50,224 nt of DNA from Schizophyllum amplum (lineage: Eukaryota; Basidiomycota; Agaricomycetes; Agaricales; Schizophyllaceae). Positions 1-11,361 of this stretch are shown here, piece by piece; within the stretch, counting starts at the first letter, position 1, and the number at the start of each line of letters is the position of its first letter. The translations under genes and the position numbers were made by a program. The notes beneath the pieces are model-generated. The model made no database searches. It saw nothing but the letters and a program-made list of their open reading frames with translations, and was not told the origin of the DNA. The stretch lies in the NCBI GenBank assembly GCA_007026445.1, contig VDMD01000155.1, positions 1-50,224 on the forward strand, given 5' to 3'.

Positions 1-1331
1 CCTCGAGGAAACAGGTAAACGTCGCGTCCGGGCCGTGTCCTGTTCGCCTCCATTATGTACTCATCATGTCCATCCAGTCACTTCGCTCGAGCAAGTCGTC
101 CTCCAACTCCAGGATTCCTGTCGCGAGGCCCAGCAGCAGGCCCATGAGAGCAAACAGCAGGCCGCCGTCTCCGCCACGAGCTCCGCGACCGCGATCGCAT
201 CTGGCGCTCGCTCGTCGACGCCCGCAAGTCCACCCATGATCCGCACGACGACCTCCCATTGCCACCCAACCTGTCGCCCATCCAGATGAGCGCACCGACG
301 CCCTACGCCCAGGACGGCCTTTCTTACCGACCCTCCGACGATCCCGCCGCATGCGGGGCCTACGCCGCCGCCGATCCCTCATACCAGACATCCTACGCCG
401 CTTCCGACTCCAGCACCGCGTCCGTGGCCGCATCCATGTCCCGCATGCCAAAATACTCGTACGACTACACAGGTCAGTCATCGCACGCACCCCGCACCTG
501 TCCAGCCACTCATACCCATCCCCAGATATGCACGCAACCGCCTCCCCCACCTTCACCGAGAGTCCGTCCCTCACCTCCCCCACCATCACATCCCAAGATC
601 TCTCCTACGCCCCCCGCTATCCGGGCGACGACTCAAAAGCGGCCCTCGCGGCCCTCGACAGTGCCGCACCATACGTCTTCTCAAACAGCCGTTCCATTTC
701 CCCCTCCTCCACCCCGCCCTCGTCCTCCGCCGCGCTTGGTGCGCCCTACCAATTCTATCCGGAAAACAACGGCATCTCGGAGCACCCGGACTACGCCGCC
801 TACCGCCGCTACAACCATCCTGCAACTGCCACAGATCTCGCACTGGCACGGCGGCGACCCATCCCTCGGCGGCCCCGCCAGCGACGCGCTCCGCATGCGC
901 TTCGGCGGAGCCGCACCCGCGCCCACACGCCGTGACTCCGCGCCGAACGGTATGACCGCTCCCTTCGGCGGTAGCGACCACAGCTCGGGCTCCCCCCGCA
1001 GCGACGGCGAACAAGCACCGAACGGCAACCCGCGCAAGCGTCCTGCGTCTGACTCTGCACGGCAGGCGCTCGACCAGGTGCGATCGGGCAGGCGACTGAC
1101 TCCGCGCGGCAGTCCCTTTCGCCCTCGCCCGGTCCCGGTCCCATGTCCGGCACGCTTGCGGTGATCAAGGCGCAGGCATTTGGTGCACTCCGCCGGACGC
1201 GCACGCGGAAGAAAACCTCCGAGAGCGCGGCGCGGGTGGCCATGGACGTGCTCGAGGCGCGGGGGATCGGGATGGGCGTGCCAAAGGGAGCGAAGCGACA
1301 ACGCCTGGACGAGGACGATCTGGACGCGTAG
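1..1331 (+). CDS. bZIP transcription factor, C-terminal part (5' end outside window)
   Basis: Partial gene entering from the left edge. Exons read 1-14, 78-472, 526-1077 and 1113-1331. The first residues form a leucine-zipper-like coiled coil (LEETVTSLEQVVLQLQDS), followed by a basic/acidic helix (RHELRDRDRIWRSL) and a long disordered Ser/Pro/Ala-rich tail ending in KRQRLDEDDLDA. This order fits fungal bZIP regulators, whose DNA-binding basic region would lie upstream of the window; that part is inferred. The frame breaks twice: one base is missing near 149-162, and one extra base sits near 830-850. The last intron (1078-1112) would be only 35 bases, so it may be a third break. Target genes cannot be told. 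Confidence 0.7.
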
Positions 1332-1522
1332 CGCGACTAGTGGCAGGGTGGCAACGACTGCCCCGCCCTGCACGTTCCCACGATAGGATAGATGCGCCCG
1401 GCTACCCCTCACCTCTTCCCTTTCCCTCATACCCATTATTCACTTCTTATCGGCCGACAGCTCTTGTTTTGTCGGCCCCTGCAACGCTCCCTTTGTCGTG
1501 GACAGCCATCACAACTTTCCTT

Positions 1523-1600
1523 CGTCCCGGATTGCAACGCTCCTGGTCTCGGATCGAAACGTCCCCTCCGCCTCGTATCGCAACGTCACGATTCCCTCGC
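1523..1600. repeat. imperfect triplication of a ~24-base unit in the bZIP 3' region
   Basis: Three successive copies share the core CGGATTGCAACG / CGGATCGAAACG / CGTATCGCAACG, spaced about 24 bases apart. It lies about 200 bases after the stop codon. Function unknown; it could be a simple slippage product. Confidence 0.5.
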
Positions 1601-2692
1601 CCCGGACTGCATGCTAGACTCAACAATCGCGGATCGTCTCCCAGCTTGCTTGCCACCGTGCTTTCTTGTGTATTCTGTATGTATGTATCATATGCTGTAA
1701 CATAAGCCTGCTCCTTCCATGCTATAAAGTGCTACTTCCATGTCGCAGGCTGCATCTTTGTTATAGGCTGCATCTGTCATGTTTCTCATGCCATTGCTAT
1801 GAACTGTTCGCGTTCCGTTCATGTTATATCTGGCCTTTCGTGTACATACTTGCTTGCTTCTCTCACCTTTTATGCTCTGATGCCTCCATCATCGTTCAGT
1901 TTTCTTATTTCTTTCATGCTATACGACGCCTACGCTATTTACTCGTTATGCATCTCTTCTCTCCACTTCCGACGACTCTTTCCAGCTTGCACTTCTTTAT
2001 TCCAGCCTAGCTCGCGCTTCTTTATCTTTTACTTAAACAGTTCAATTGCTCTGGCATGGAATGTGACTTGCCTTCTATCCATCCATCATCGACTTGACGA
2101 CTCCTTTGTCCATTGTCAGCTCCTTCGTCCTTTGTTCGCATGGGCTTCGATTTCGATGGCAGAATGCTCTCAGAGGAAGTGGACGACTCATGATTCGGTC
2201 TTTGTAAGTCAATCCCTCGGACCCGAGACCAACCGCCACCCCGGCGTGGATATTCTGAGCTCGCCCAACGTGGGTATGCATGCGCCCCTCTGGATGCGAG
2301 ACGCACCCTGTCGTGCGAGCGACTTTATCCGGATGTGGGAGGTGCGCGCGGTGGTCGAAGATCAGCCACGAGGCGACTTTGTGGCAACGAGGCGCTACTG
2401 CGTTGACCTTCTCGCAGCATTTTCGCCCATATCGTGGTACAGTATCGAGCTTGAGATCTCTGGACTTTCTCTGCCTGCCGGCCGCTGCGGCGCTCGAATG
2501 CATCATCGCCTTCGGCTTCATGAATTATCCCGGTCTGGTCTGCTCTCACAGCAGTTGCACACAAATTCATTGCGCTACCGCTCTTTCAGATGACGCTCGT
2601 GCCCGTCCTATATGTACCCGCCTCTTCATCGCAGCTTCTCGGGACGTCTGTCACATCTTGTCTGCGTCCTGACGGCGACGGGAGTCTTCGTG

Positions 2693-2790
2693 GCGTCCCC
2701 TGCAACCTTCTCGGCGTGACGTGCAGCCTTCTCGGCGGTCCCTGCGCTCTCGGCTTCCCTGCTGCCTTCTCGGCATCCGATGCTGCCCTC
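2693..2790. repeat. degenerate ~21-base minisatellite
   Basis: Four to five imperfect copies, each built around TGC...CCTTCTCGG with units of 18 to 21 bases. On the minus strand it reads as a PRRL-rich stretch, but no gene is supported there. Confidence 0.6.
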
Positions 2791-3322
2791 TTAGAAGCAC
2801 GTGCTTTTACTATCTCAGGTCCAGATCTGAGGTTTTGGGGCGTGGCAGACGGGCAGGCAGACCCACGGTTCGACAGGGGGTTCTCTTCGACGACTCGAAT
2901 CAAACTCGAATACAGCAGCAGTATCACCTATCACCTCGCGATCGACGGTGGCGGCATCACCTCCAGTATCGTTGCCTTGAGGCTGCCGGCAGTATCTTAT
3001 CTCCAGGTAGGGAGACTGGTCTGTAATGGCGCGCCTTCCACTGGTCGGTGAGGGCAGACAGCCGGTGTACCCGTGGCGAGCACGACTATCAGCACGACCT
3101 CCACGAAGTTTCAGGTTGATTGGGTGCTGAACCCTGAGCGCGGGTTGGGGGCTCCGTGTGCAGCGGCGCCGTCGCAGAGGGGGTCGGGTCGCGGGCTGAT
3201 CGTACGGGAGTCAGACGCGATGCTGATCATGCTCGTGGTCACGGTCGTGTTCATGTTCGCGAGCTGCACGTGCAGGCGATAACCCTAGGCCCTGGTGGCA
3301 GCTGTTGGTTTGGAGCCACATA

Positions 3323-4593
3323 TTACTTGACTTTGGGCACCGCAACGTCCCATTGTCCGCGAATTTCACTAGGGACATAATTTGTCAGCATGAGCTCGGG
3401 CATGAGGGAAAGTTGGACACATCTCGCTCGGTTGACAGGAAAGGTCATAGAAGGAGAGCAAACGCACTTCTTGTACTGCTGGGCCCACACAAGCATCGCG
3501 GGGGCCGCAAAAGTGACGAATGCGAAGATGCGGCGTAAAGCCATGGGGCGACAGTGGAGACGCGTGCGCTGAGGCCGAGGGCAAACAGCACGAGCGCCAT
3601 CGTGAGCCCAGCTTGAAGCGGGGCGGGGGAAGTCTGAAACGGAATAGATGAACACGAGAAGCCAAGGGTACAGGGGAGAGCGTGAGCACAGGCGCGGGAT
3701 GAAGATGAGCAGAGGCGCGGAGTGGCGCTACCCACCTGTAGCCGGCGGCGCAGCATCGGAAACAGGGCAAAGACCTCGACCGCGAAGAGTGTGAGCGCGA
3801 AAACGGCAAGATCGTGCGCAAGACGTGAGGCGAGAACGACCGAGGAAGAGATCGCGGCATTGGTCGACAGGACGGAGGTCAGGCTGAAAGCAAGAGCGTC
3901 AGGACCAGCAGGAAGCGGGTGAGAACCAAAGCGCGGAGACTGGTTTGGACGCAAGGAGATGCTGAGACGCACCGTTCGCGGGCATGGCCAGGCATCGGGG
4001 TGTAGTCCGCGAGGAGGGCGTTCAGAATGAACAACCCCGCGGCCATCGCCCATATGGAGTCCGACGACGTCGCAGCGGTCAGCGTGCGCAAAACGGGCGC
4101 GAGGCACATGAGCGCGAGGAAAAGCAAAATCGATGCCTTGACCGCGCGCATCCCTGGCCCCAACACCTTCAGCTAAGAGGCCAACAACGCAGAGCGCAAA
4201 ATGACTCACTATCCTCTCGCCGACGCGCGCGTTCAGAAACAGCGTGTGTAGATATTTCCCAAGCAAGATAGCCCAGGAAGAAGCCAGTTATTGACACCCA
4301 GAGTAGAACGCGCGGGTCAAGGATGCGGTCTTTGAGCATCGTAAACGCGGATACAAAGATGGCGACGCTCGCCAGGTGCTGGGTAATCGCGCACGATAGA
4401 AACACCAGCGGCCAGTAGCTGTAGGGTCGAAAATTCGCTGTCGCGCTTGTTGTTCAGTGGCGAAGTATCCCCACCATGTTCGCTAGCACTCACGGTTCCG
4501 CCGGAGGGAGGAGAGGAAGAGGCCTTTTGGGACATAGTTATCCGGGAACGGCTGCTGCTTCCACAGCACCTTTTCCCATTTCTCCTCCGTCAT
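3323..4593 (-). CDS. PIGC: PIG-C / Gpi2 subunit of the GPI-GlcNAc transferase
   Basis: Subunit of the ER membrane enzyme that moves GlcNAc from UDP-GlcNAc to phosphatidylinositol, the first step of GPI-anchor synthesis. Six exons: 4494-4593, 4210-4437, 3973-4153, 3736-3883, 3468-3633 and 3323-3368. Family signatures are the N-terminal KVLWKQQPFPDNYVP, SYWPLVF, SSDSIWAMAAGL, the STNAAISSSVVLASRL helix and the C-terminal RGQWDVA. About 289 residues and several membrane segments, as usual for the family. The ATG at 4593 opens directly on the conserved N terminus. One base appears to be missing near 3540-3550 in exon 5: the frame before (LGLSARVSTVAPWLYA) and after (RIFAFVTFAAPAMLVW) are both conserved but out of register. 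Essential in yeast, so a consensus error is likelier than loss. Confidence 0.92.
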
Positions 4594-5040
4594 CCACGCC
4601 CGCGCTTTCGATGTGCGCTCCCAGTGGCACTGGTCTGGTGCGACGCGGCGACGTGGCGGAACGTGGCTGAACGCGTCGCCATCATGTGATCGACGCGTCG
4701 TTGATCGCTCCCAACTGGACCCACACGCGCGCAACGCGTTCCCCAGGACCAGTGATCTGCACCCTTTCATCTGGGATATCTCTGCGCTCAGAACATCCAA
4801 TTCGAGCATATCGCTATCTTTGCGTAATTTGCGAAGGCATATCCCAAAAGGATATGCGCAGCCTCTAACTTTATCGTTCAACCTCTTCATCTGCCACCGC
4901 TGGACTTCAATGGTCGATATTCAATCGCTAGGATAAGGCTGCCCGAACGATTGGTAGAGGTATGCAGAGCTTCCTCCGTTGTATTATAGATACAGCGATG
5001 TACATAAAGCCTATGCTAGTTGACTAATAGCTACACTTCA
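4594..5040. promoter_or_regulatory. PIGC promoter and MFS 3' region
   Basis: About 450 bases between two minus-strand genes. It must hold the PIGC promoter and the end of the MFS transcript. Perfect ACGCGT hexamers occur at 4671-4676, 4693-4698 and 4734-4739, within 150 bases upstream of the PIGC start. No other coding sign. Confidence 0.6.
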
Positions 5041-7346
5041 TCAATTAACTTCAGGCCTCACATCAGTCTTTGAACTCTCCCTTCCCTCCCTCAAGCCCAG
5101 CCGGAAGTACGCCGTACCCATAAACAACACCCAGCAGAACACTACCAGCAGCCCGCACAGCCCTGCGAACACCTTTCCTCGCGCTGTCTCCGCCCTCTGG
5201 TGGGCCTCGCCGCGTAGTTTGGCGCGTGTCACTGCCGCGTACTCAGCGCCGGACTCTGACGACTGCGCCAGTAAGGGTTGCGTGGGGTCTGCATCCTCTG
5301 ATGTGGGCGCTGTGTGTCCGTCGCGCGCGCCGCTTATCGGTCGACTGTCGAATGTCACCCGGCTTGCGCCCGCTCTGCGCGTCCTCCGCCGCTGGAGCCA
5401 GGCCAGCGTCATGATCGCCAACAGCTGCAGCACATTCAAAAACAGGAAGATGTTAAGCACCCTCTGCAGTGACGCCGGGTCGCTCGATGGCCCTCCAATT
5501 TTGCGCTTGTGGATATCGAGGGCAAGCCCTGCAATCGTTTGAAAGATCGTCGAGCCGCAGTTCTCAAGCTGGGGAGTAGCGTTGTCAGCCTCAGGTCGGC
5601 GGGTCTGAGTTTGCTACGCACGCTCTTATGCACGCCCAAGGCAGTCGAGACGTATTTTAAGGGCACAATTTTGGGTACAAGGACGACGAGAAGCACTGTG
5701 GCGGGTCAGCAGGCGGCTCAATAGGCGGTTCACTGCGCTTGAGTGAGGCAGCACTTACGCGGCGAAAACCCGTGCCCAATCGCAAATGCGATGATTCCTG
5801 GTATTGGCGATGGGCTGGGGAGAGCGAGCCATGCGTAGCACAGCAATGTGAGCATAGAAGAGCATACCAACAGCTGGATTACGATTGGCCTGTGCTTGAA
5901 TCGGTCTACGAGGAAACCGCACTGAGACGGCGAGTAAGCATGGGAGCAGAAATGCACCATCGAGGGGAGTGGGAGACTGACCAAGGGATACATGAAGATA
6001 CTACCGGCGAGCAGATAAGACGCTTGATTTGCGGCGCTGTCCTCAGGCATAGAATAGCGCGTCTCAATGATATTGCTGAAAGTTGTTTAGCTTCAGTTCG
6101 AGACAAGAGGCGCAACTCACGCAGCAAGGTGCACAAATGGCGACCAGATCGCCCCACATAGGACGTTGAGGAAGACATATCTGTGTCCGTTAGTCAGTTG
6201 AATTGCCCAACGCATCCACTGCAAGCACAGGACTTACGCCCAAAATACGTCTCCCAGCTTCACCACCGACCTCAGCCGTACGCGCTTCTTCGCCGCCACC
6301 TTTTCCAGCGCCTGCGCCTCTGTGACGCTCAGCAAGCCCCGCCTCTTCGCCTCTTCCTCCACATCCGCGGCTTCCAGCTCTGCGTGCGCGCCGTCGACAA
6401 GCCACCGCGACGCGCCAACATATACCAAGTTCACTGCGAATGAGAACGTCGCGAGGCCCGTTGCGACGGCGAAAGGGGCCCCGGCGCCGAAGCGCGCGGC
6501 GAGTGGATACGAGGTGCGCGCGGAGACGAAGGAAGCGCCCTTGCCGGCGAGGAGGCCGAGGGCGAGGGAGACTCCGAGGCCGTGACTGCGAAAGAAGCGG
6601 ACGATGATGGTCTCTTGTACGACAGCGAGGGGGCTGACGGCGATGCCGAAGACGAACATGCCTAGAGCCATGGTGCGGATGCTGCCAATGGCATGGCCGA
6701 GGAGAAGGAGTAGCTGGCCTGGAGGGCAGTGAGAACGAGATGGATATATTTGTTTTATGTGAGGGGAGGAATAAACAACCTAAGTATGAGGCTAGAGGTA
6801 GGCAGGACGCACCGATGAGAATAATGCCAGTAGCAATAACGCTTGTTGCGGTGGTGCCCAGCTTACTCGCCAGTGCACCACCAACAAGACTTGTCCATGT
6901 GCTATTCAAGCTGTACGCAGAGAACAGAAGACTGAACTCCGTGTGGCTGGCGCCCAGCTCGCGCGCCAGGCGGCTCTTAAGGGGCCCAAGAACATAATTT
7001 GCACTGCGGTCACAGGTCTCAGCACTGTCTCATCCAGGCAAATAGTCGATGCAGTAACGTACTAGTGGGACCCGACACTGAGGCTGCACGCGCAGAGGAG
7101 AGCGAGGGCGCGTATGATCGCGGCACGACGCTGCTGGGCGGCGAGGATTTGCTCGCGAGTGCGCATCATGTGGTCGTTCTCGGGGCTGCTACATCGTCCA
7201 AGGAAGTCGTCCGCGTCCGCGGGGGACCCAGGCTCTACGTCCGACTCGTCCGTGTCTTCACGGGGCGCGGAGGACTCGAGCAACGAATTGCAGGACTGGC
7301 GGCGGTGGTCGTACGTAGAAGGCTCTTCAATTGGGCTCGACGCCAT
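5041..7346 (-). CDS. MFS transporter, MFSD1-like
   Basis: Twelve-helix major facilitator. Eight exons: 7063-7346, 6813-7003, 6238-6718, 6121-6180, 5982-6075, 5759-5921, 5622-5695 and 5041-5568, giving about 624 residues with every junction in phase. The start is the ATG at 7346; a TTG farther upstream is not credible. N terminus is acidic and disordered, then SVGSHYANYVLGPLKSRL opens helix 1. The second half contains GFLVDRFKHRPIVI, PKIVPLKYVSTALGVHKS and LENCGSTIFQTIAGLALD, which recall the MFSD1 group (lysosomal dipeptide carriers in animals). A long cytosolic loop and a Ser-rich tail (DPTQPLLAQSSES) follow, with a last helix near the C terminus. Substrate in fungi is not known to me. The 60-base intron 5922-5981 is in frame, so a simple reading would run through it. 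Confidence 0.85.
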
Positions 7347-7603
7347 GATGGCGTCTGGCAAGAAAAGGCGCTGATCAGGAAGCCTGAAGATGCTCGATTG
7401 CGGGAGGAGGATGGCTTGGGTAGCTGCCTGCTATGCTGTCAGGCTGCTATCAGATAAGTCCATGAACAGGCTCTTCCCCGCGTCGATCATCACATGACAT
7501 ACGTCATCGCAACAAAGGCAAACGGTGCCAAAGTCGAACTCGAACTTGCATTCGACCACATACGAAGATCGTAAATATTTATGTGTCATGCTACTTCCTC
7601 TCA

Positions 7604-8259
7604 TCAGACCATCGCTCCTAGTCGCGCGTCCAATTTTCTCTTCAACCTTGACTGCTGCATCCATGCCAACGTCGACAACATCGTCAGCGCCGAGAGCGAG
7701 AACTGCGCCCATCCTAAACCTTCTACCGTCAGCGTCTGTCGGCACCTAATGGATGTCAGCAGCGTCCCTATCGTTCCGAAATAAGGGCCCTTCGACTCAC
7801 TCGGAAATCGCTGGCAGCCCCGAACAGTCACCCCCCGTCCGCGTATTGTGCCACAGGCCCGCTGCAGCGCCCTTCCCACGCAATGCATGTCAGTTCAATG
7901 AGCATTTCAAGCTGACGCCAACATACCCATAGCACTGTTGTTATCACCAGCCATACCACCGAGCTCGCGACGTCCGCTAGGAACCGTCGCCCACCCTCGA
8001 CGCACCATAGCAAGTACGCGCTCGAGAACAGCACCGTCCACGCCGCGTCGAAGAGGAATAATATCAACCTTGGGACGATTAGCACGCCTCCAGACTGCGA
8101 AGCAGCGTCCACTCACAGCGCCTTATATCGCCCGCTGGGCCAGTATTCGTGCTCATATCCCGCCACCACGAGATACACCCCCAAACCCAGCTCCGCGAGC
8201 GCGCACAGCATGAGCAGGAGGAAGAGGAACGGGTGGTACTGTGTCGCGAGCGAGGACAT
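7604..8259 (-). CDS. MARVEL-domain four-helix membrane protein
   Basis: Four exons (8117-8259, 7927-8068, 7801-7871, 7604-7745), 165 residues, all in phase. Four hydrophobic segments: FLFLLLMLCALAELGLGVYLV, the LILFLFDAAWTVLF region, VVWLVITTVLWGAAAGLW and the AQFSLSALTMLSTLAW region. A Cys-containing loop (GGDCSGLPAISECRQTLTVE) lies before helix 4. This pattern matches small fungal MARVEL proteins, which sit in plasma-membrane or vesicle membranes; their exact role is poorly known. The ATG at 8259 starts seven residues before helix 1. Confidence 0.8.
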
Positions 8260-9093
8260 CTGTCGCCGTCTGCGCTTGCTGGTTCGGGGTCTCGATCTTG
8301 CAGAGGGTCTTGCTGTCGACGATGTCCTCGATCGCAAAGTCAACGGCGTTCTTGACGTTAACAAGGCCTATCCCGACGTCGGTGTCCGTGTGGGCAAAGT
8401 GACCGATCTCCCCGTCGAGCTCGATGTCGCTAAGGGTAGAGAATCCGGCCGGCGTTCCGCGCCTAGATATCTGCGCACAGAAGCGAAGGGTCTGCGGTCA
8501 ACGTCGTTAGAGTACCCTGATACACCGGCCATGACGGGGAGCGCCGCCTCGCGATCTAGGGCACATATGTAAGTCGGCGTCCTCGAGGCCCCAGCATGCC
8601 CGTCGCTACGGCTTCGCGTGTATCTCATCTCGCATATCTCATCTCCTCACACCTATTCTGATTTGCTCCTATGCATTCCAATCTACCCACAGAGCTGGCC
8701 AGTGGCTGACAGTCCTAGTCATCAATTGGCTATGCTAGTTATGGTGTTCTCCAATTATCTCATCTGCTCGCGCGCCACAAATCAGCCGCACCCAAAATAT
8801 GGCTCAGACTGGCGACAAGGGACCTGTGCGCAGCCCTTGGACAACAACGAGCAGGTCACCATGAAAGCAAAACACAGGCTGAAGTTACACATTATAGGTA
8901 TGAAGCCTGTACAGTATACAACGTGAATGTACAATGCGAAATCCAAATCCGCGCTGGGAAGATGCCCGATGAAAGTCTATGCCGTCGTGTGCGCTACTGG
9001 CTCGTGCGTGTGGATAATTCGTGCGCGAGGTGGTTGCGTCGATGGTTCGCGCATCGGAAGTCCTCCACGCCCGTTTCATACCCCTTCACCACC
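8260..9093. other. intergenic: MARVEL promoter and ZIP 3' region
   Basis: Nothing coding could be supported. Short open frames here have no domains or credible splice structure. Confidence 0.5.
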
Positions 9094-10975
9094 CTACTCC
9101 ACCAACCCCATCAACGCCATGCCAGCAACGCCCCCAAGCAGGGACACCACCGCGATCGCCTGCTTCCTCACCCCACCATCCAGCACATCTGGATCGTCCG
9201 TCCCATCCAGGTGCTCGTGGGCATGCGCGTGCGAGCCGTGCCCGGGCCCGTGCGTCCCGCTCATGTTCCCGAAGACGAAGTCGCCGGCAAGCATCTCGAC
9301 GGTAGCCGCGTAGATGAGCATCCCGGCTGAGATGGCGGACATGATGCCCTGTATGAGGTCCATGCGGGCTGGGGAGAGGAACAGGAAAGTTAGCTCGCGG
9401 TCCCCGAATTTTGTGAGAGGAAAGGAAACGAGCAGATAAGATACTGACCTGCTTCTGAATGACTGCCGCCTTGGAATGCAACGATACCGACGGCCATGCC
9501 AGTGGGTGTCGTGATGGCGAACAAGACGTACAGCACGAGCTTCAACCAGTTGTGTGCGAGACGGTGTAATAATGTTGGGCGTTCGTTTTTGCTATGCTCA
9601 TGCTCGTTGTGGCTGTCGTGATCGTGAAAGGGTGAGGGTGGCAAAGCAGAGATGCGGATGCCCAAGGACAGGCCCTCGAAGGCCTGGTGGAACAGGATCG
9701 CGGTGACAAGTGATGCTGTGGGCAACGTCAGCACCAAGTAGACGGAAACGAGCCATGACACGCACTGAAGTCAGAGCCCGACGTGATAGACAAAGTAAGG
9801 CCAATGACCGTGGAGTGGATCATGATACCCAATTGCAGGACCTACAGGATACCGGTCAGCGGGCGCTTACCATATCACAACCGTGTCACGCACCAGAATC
9901 CCAATGACCTGCCTCCTCCTGCCCACCGGTGCTGGTTCCCCATCTGCCTCTGTCGTACTCCCATCCTCTTCTTCCTCCCGTACCTCCTCCACGCACGTAC
10001 ACTCCTCCGCGATCCCCTGCCCGCCCTCGCTGATGCTCCGCCGACAGTCTTCTGCGCCCGCACGGCATATACAATCTATGGGCGTGCGCTGGCCATAATA
10101 CACGTTATGTGACGAGCGCCGAACCCAAAATTTCAGTCGCGGCGAATTCAGCGTCGCGCTGATGAACCCTGGGCGCACGGAAGGTGATGGGCGGACGGGG
10201 TGCGAGTGCGTGTCGTGCCCTAGTAGTGGGGATGACTCGTGTGCGTGTATCGGAGCGGGTTCGGAAGTAAGCTTGGCGCGGCGCTCGGCAAGGGGCGGCG
10301 CGATGAGGTCCGTATCGTGATTGTGAGGGGACTGGATGCGCGACGCCGTTTCTGACGGCGCTGGGGTAGGTGGGGCGCCCTGCAAGTAGTCGACATATGC
10401 TGTTGAGATGTCTGGGTGCGCCGATCAATATAGGGAGGTCGACGGTGAGGCGAGTGCACTCACATTCCACTAGGAATATAAGTATGAGGGAGCACAGGCT
10501 TTGTAGCGTAGGTCAGTTGGCGCCCCAAATCAGCGATACATTACGCACATAATCAACCCTGTCCAGTTCCCGATGTTGTTGTATCGTTTCTGGACTTCGG
10601 GCTTTGTCAAGTTCTCGAAAGACTCCTGCAGCAAGTGACAGAAGGCGGTCGACAGGATGACACCTTTTCCCATAATCAGTGCTGGACATACACTATAATG
10701 GCAGCGGCCCACCTGTTCCAAAATGTTTCCCGATGAAGAAAGCCAGCCCTGGTATCCTCAGGAAGGGCAACTGCTTTGAGACACCCGGGAAGGTCACCGC
10801 TACAGCATGTCGTCAGTCCCACTGGCGTACGTCTCTTGCTCTCCCACTCACCAATGAGCGAGAGACCAAAGATAAGGAATATCACGACGATGCGCTCCTG
10901 CATTGGCGTAGCGGGCGCGATGCTGAGCAGCGCCGCGAGCTCGTCGGTATTGGAGGGGAGGATTGCGGGGGCCAT
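9094..10975 (-). CDS. ZIP-family zinc/iron transporter
   Basis: Metal importer of the ZIP superfamily, moving Zn2+ or Fe2+ toward the cytosol. Eight exons: 10852-10975, 10713-10799, 10549-10663, 10464-10498, 9894-10399, 9766-9841, 9449-9715 and 9094-9368; 494 residues, all junctions in phase. Signatures are GKHFGTGVILSTAFCHLL (helix 2-3 region), the helix-4 motif LGIMIHSTVIGLTL with its metal-binding His, and helix 5 TAILFHQAFEGLSLG. A long variable loop between helices 3 and 4 is acidic and Ser-rich, and two His-rich stretches (FHDHDSHNEHEH and HGSHAHAHEH) probably bind metal. The first ATG in frame is at 10975. An additional upstream exon is possible, since a hydrophobic open frame precedes it without an ATG. 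Confidence 0.9.
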
Positions 10976-11361
10976 GATGTCAGATGGAATGTCGTCGCCG
11001 CTGTCGTCTGCACCGATGAGCGCAGGGCGCTTGCTACAAGTAAGTTCCTCCTTTGGTGACCGCAAGAGGCAGGAGGCCGGTGGAGAAGAAGAGTAGCTTG
11101 CGGCGGGTGCACGGCGATGGAGGGTGGGAAGAAAGTGAGGGTCGGTGGTGCCGGCCCGTGACCGCGACGGTCCTCACTACCGGCCAATCAGAGCGATCGC
11201 ATATCGGCCAGCACAGTGACGCAGCTACTAAACCTCAACAGTACGTTTGCTACGACTGGGCTTACAGCAGGAGGTGTAATACTCGCATCAAATATGTTAC
11301 ACACGCCCAGAAGCGTCCCGAACCTCGAACGTCCATCAGCACCTCCCCAGTCAGAGTAGCG
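10976..11361. other. intergenic: ZIP promoter and GH92 3' end
   Basis: About 390 bases. A hydrophobic in-frame stretch (FFSTGLLPLAVTK) near 11070-11110 on the minus strand has no ATG, so I treat it as untranslated. No metal-response motif was recognised with confidence. Confidence 0.4.

Larger units (their letters stand above)
1332..3322. other. gene-poor stretch, 2 kb
   Basis: This lies between the bZIP 3' end and the PIGC 3' end, so it should hold two 3' untranslated regions. The first 700 bases are pyrimidine-rich. Open frames here (for example 1799-2593 and 2590-3051 on the plus strand) show no domain, no conserved composition and no convincing splice structure. Two short degenerate repeats are listed separately. 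Confidence 0.6.

Noticed and set aside
53..589. Long Arg/Gly-rich open frame on the minus strand
   Set aside because: Antisense shadow of the GC-rich bZIP gene; no domain and implausible composition.
681..1436. 251-codon minus-strand open frame
   Set aside because: Antisense to the bZIP coding region and explained by its base composition.
1799..3051. Plus-strand open frames in the gene desert
   Set aside because: No domain, no credible splice pattern, low-complexity pyrimidine-rich origin.
5922..5981. Extra 20-residue insertion in the MFS protein
   Set aside because: It is an in-frame 60-base intron with GTCAGT and TCTCAG signals.
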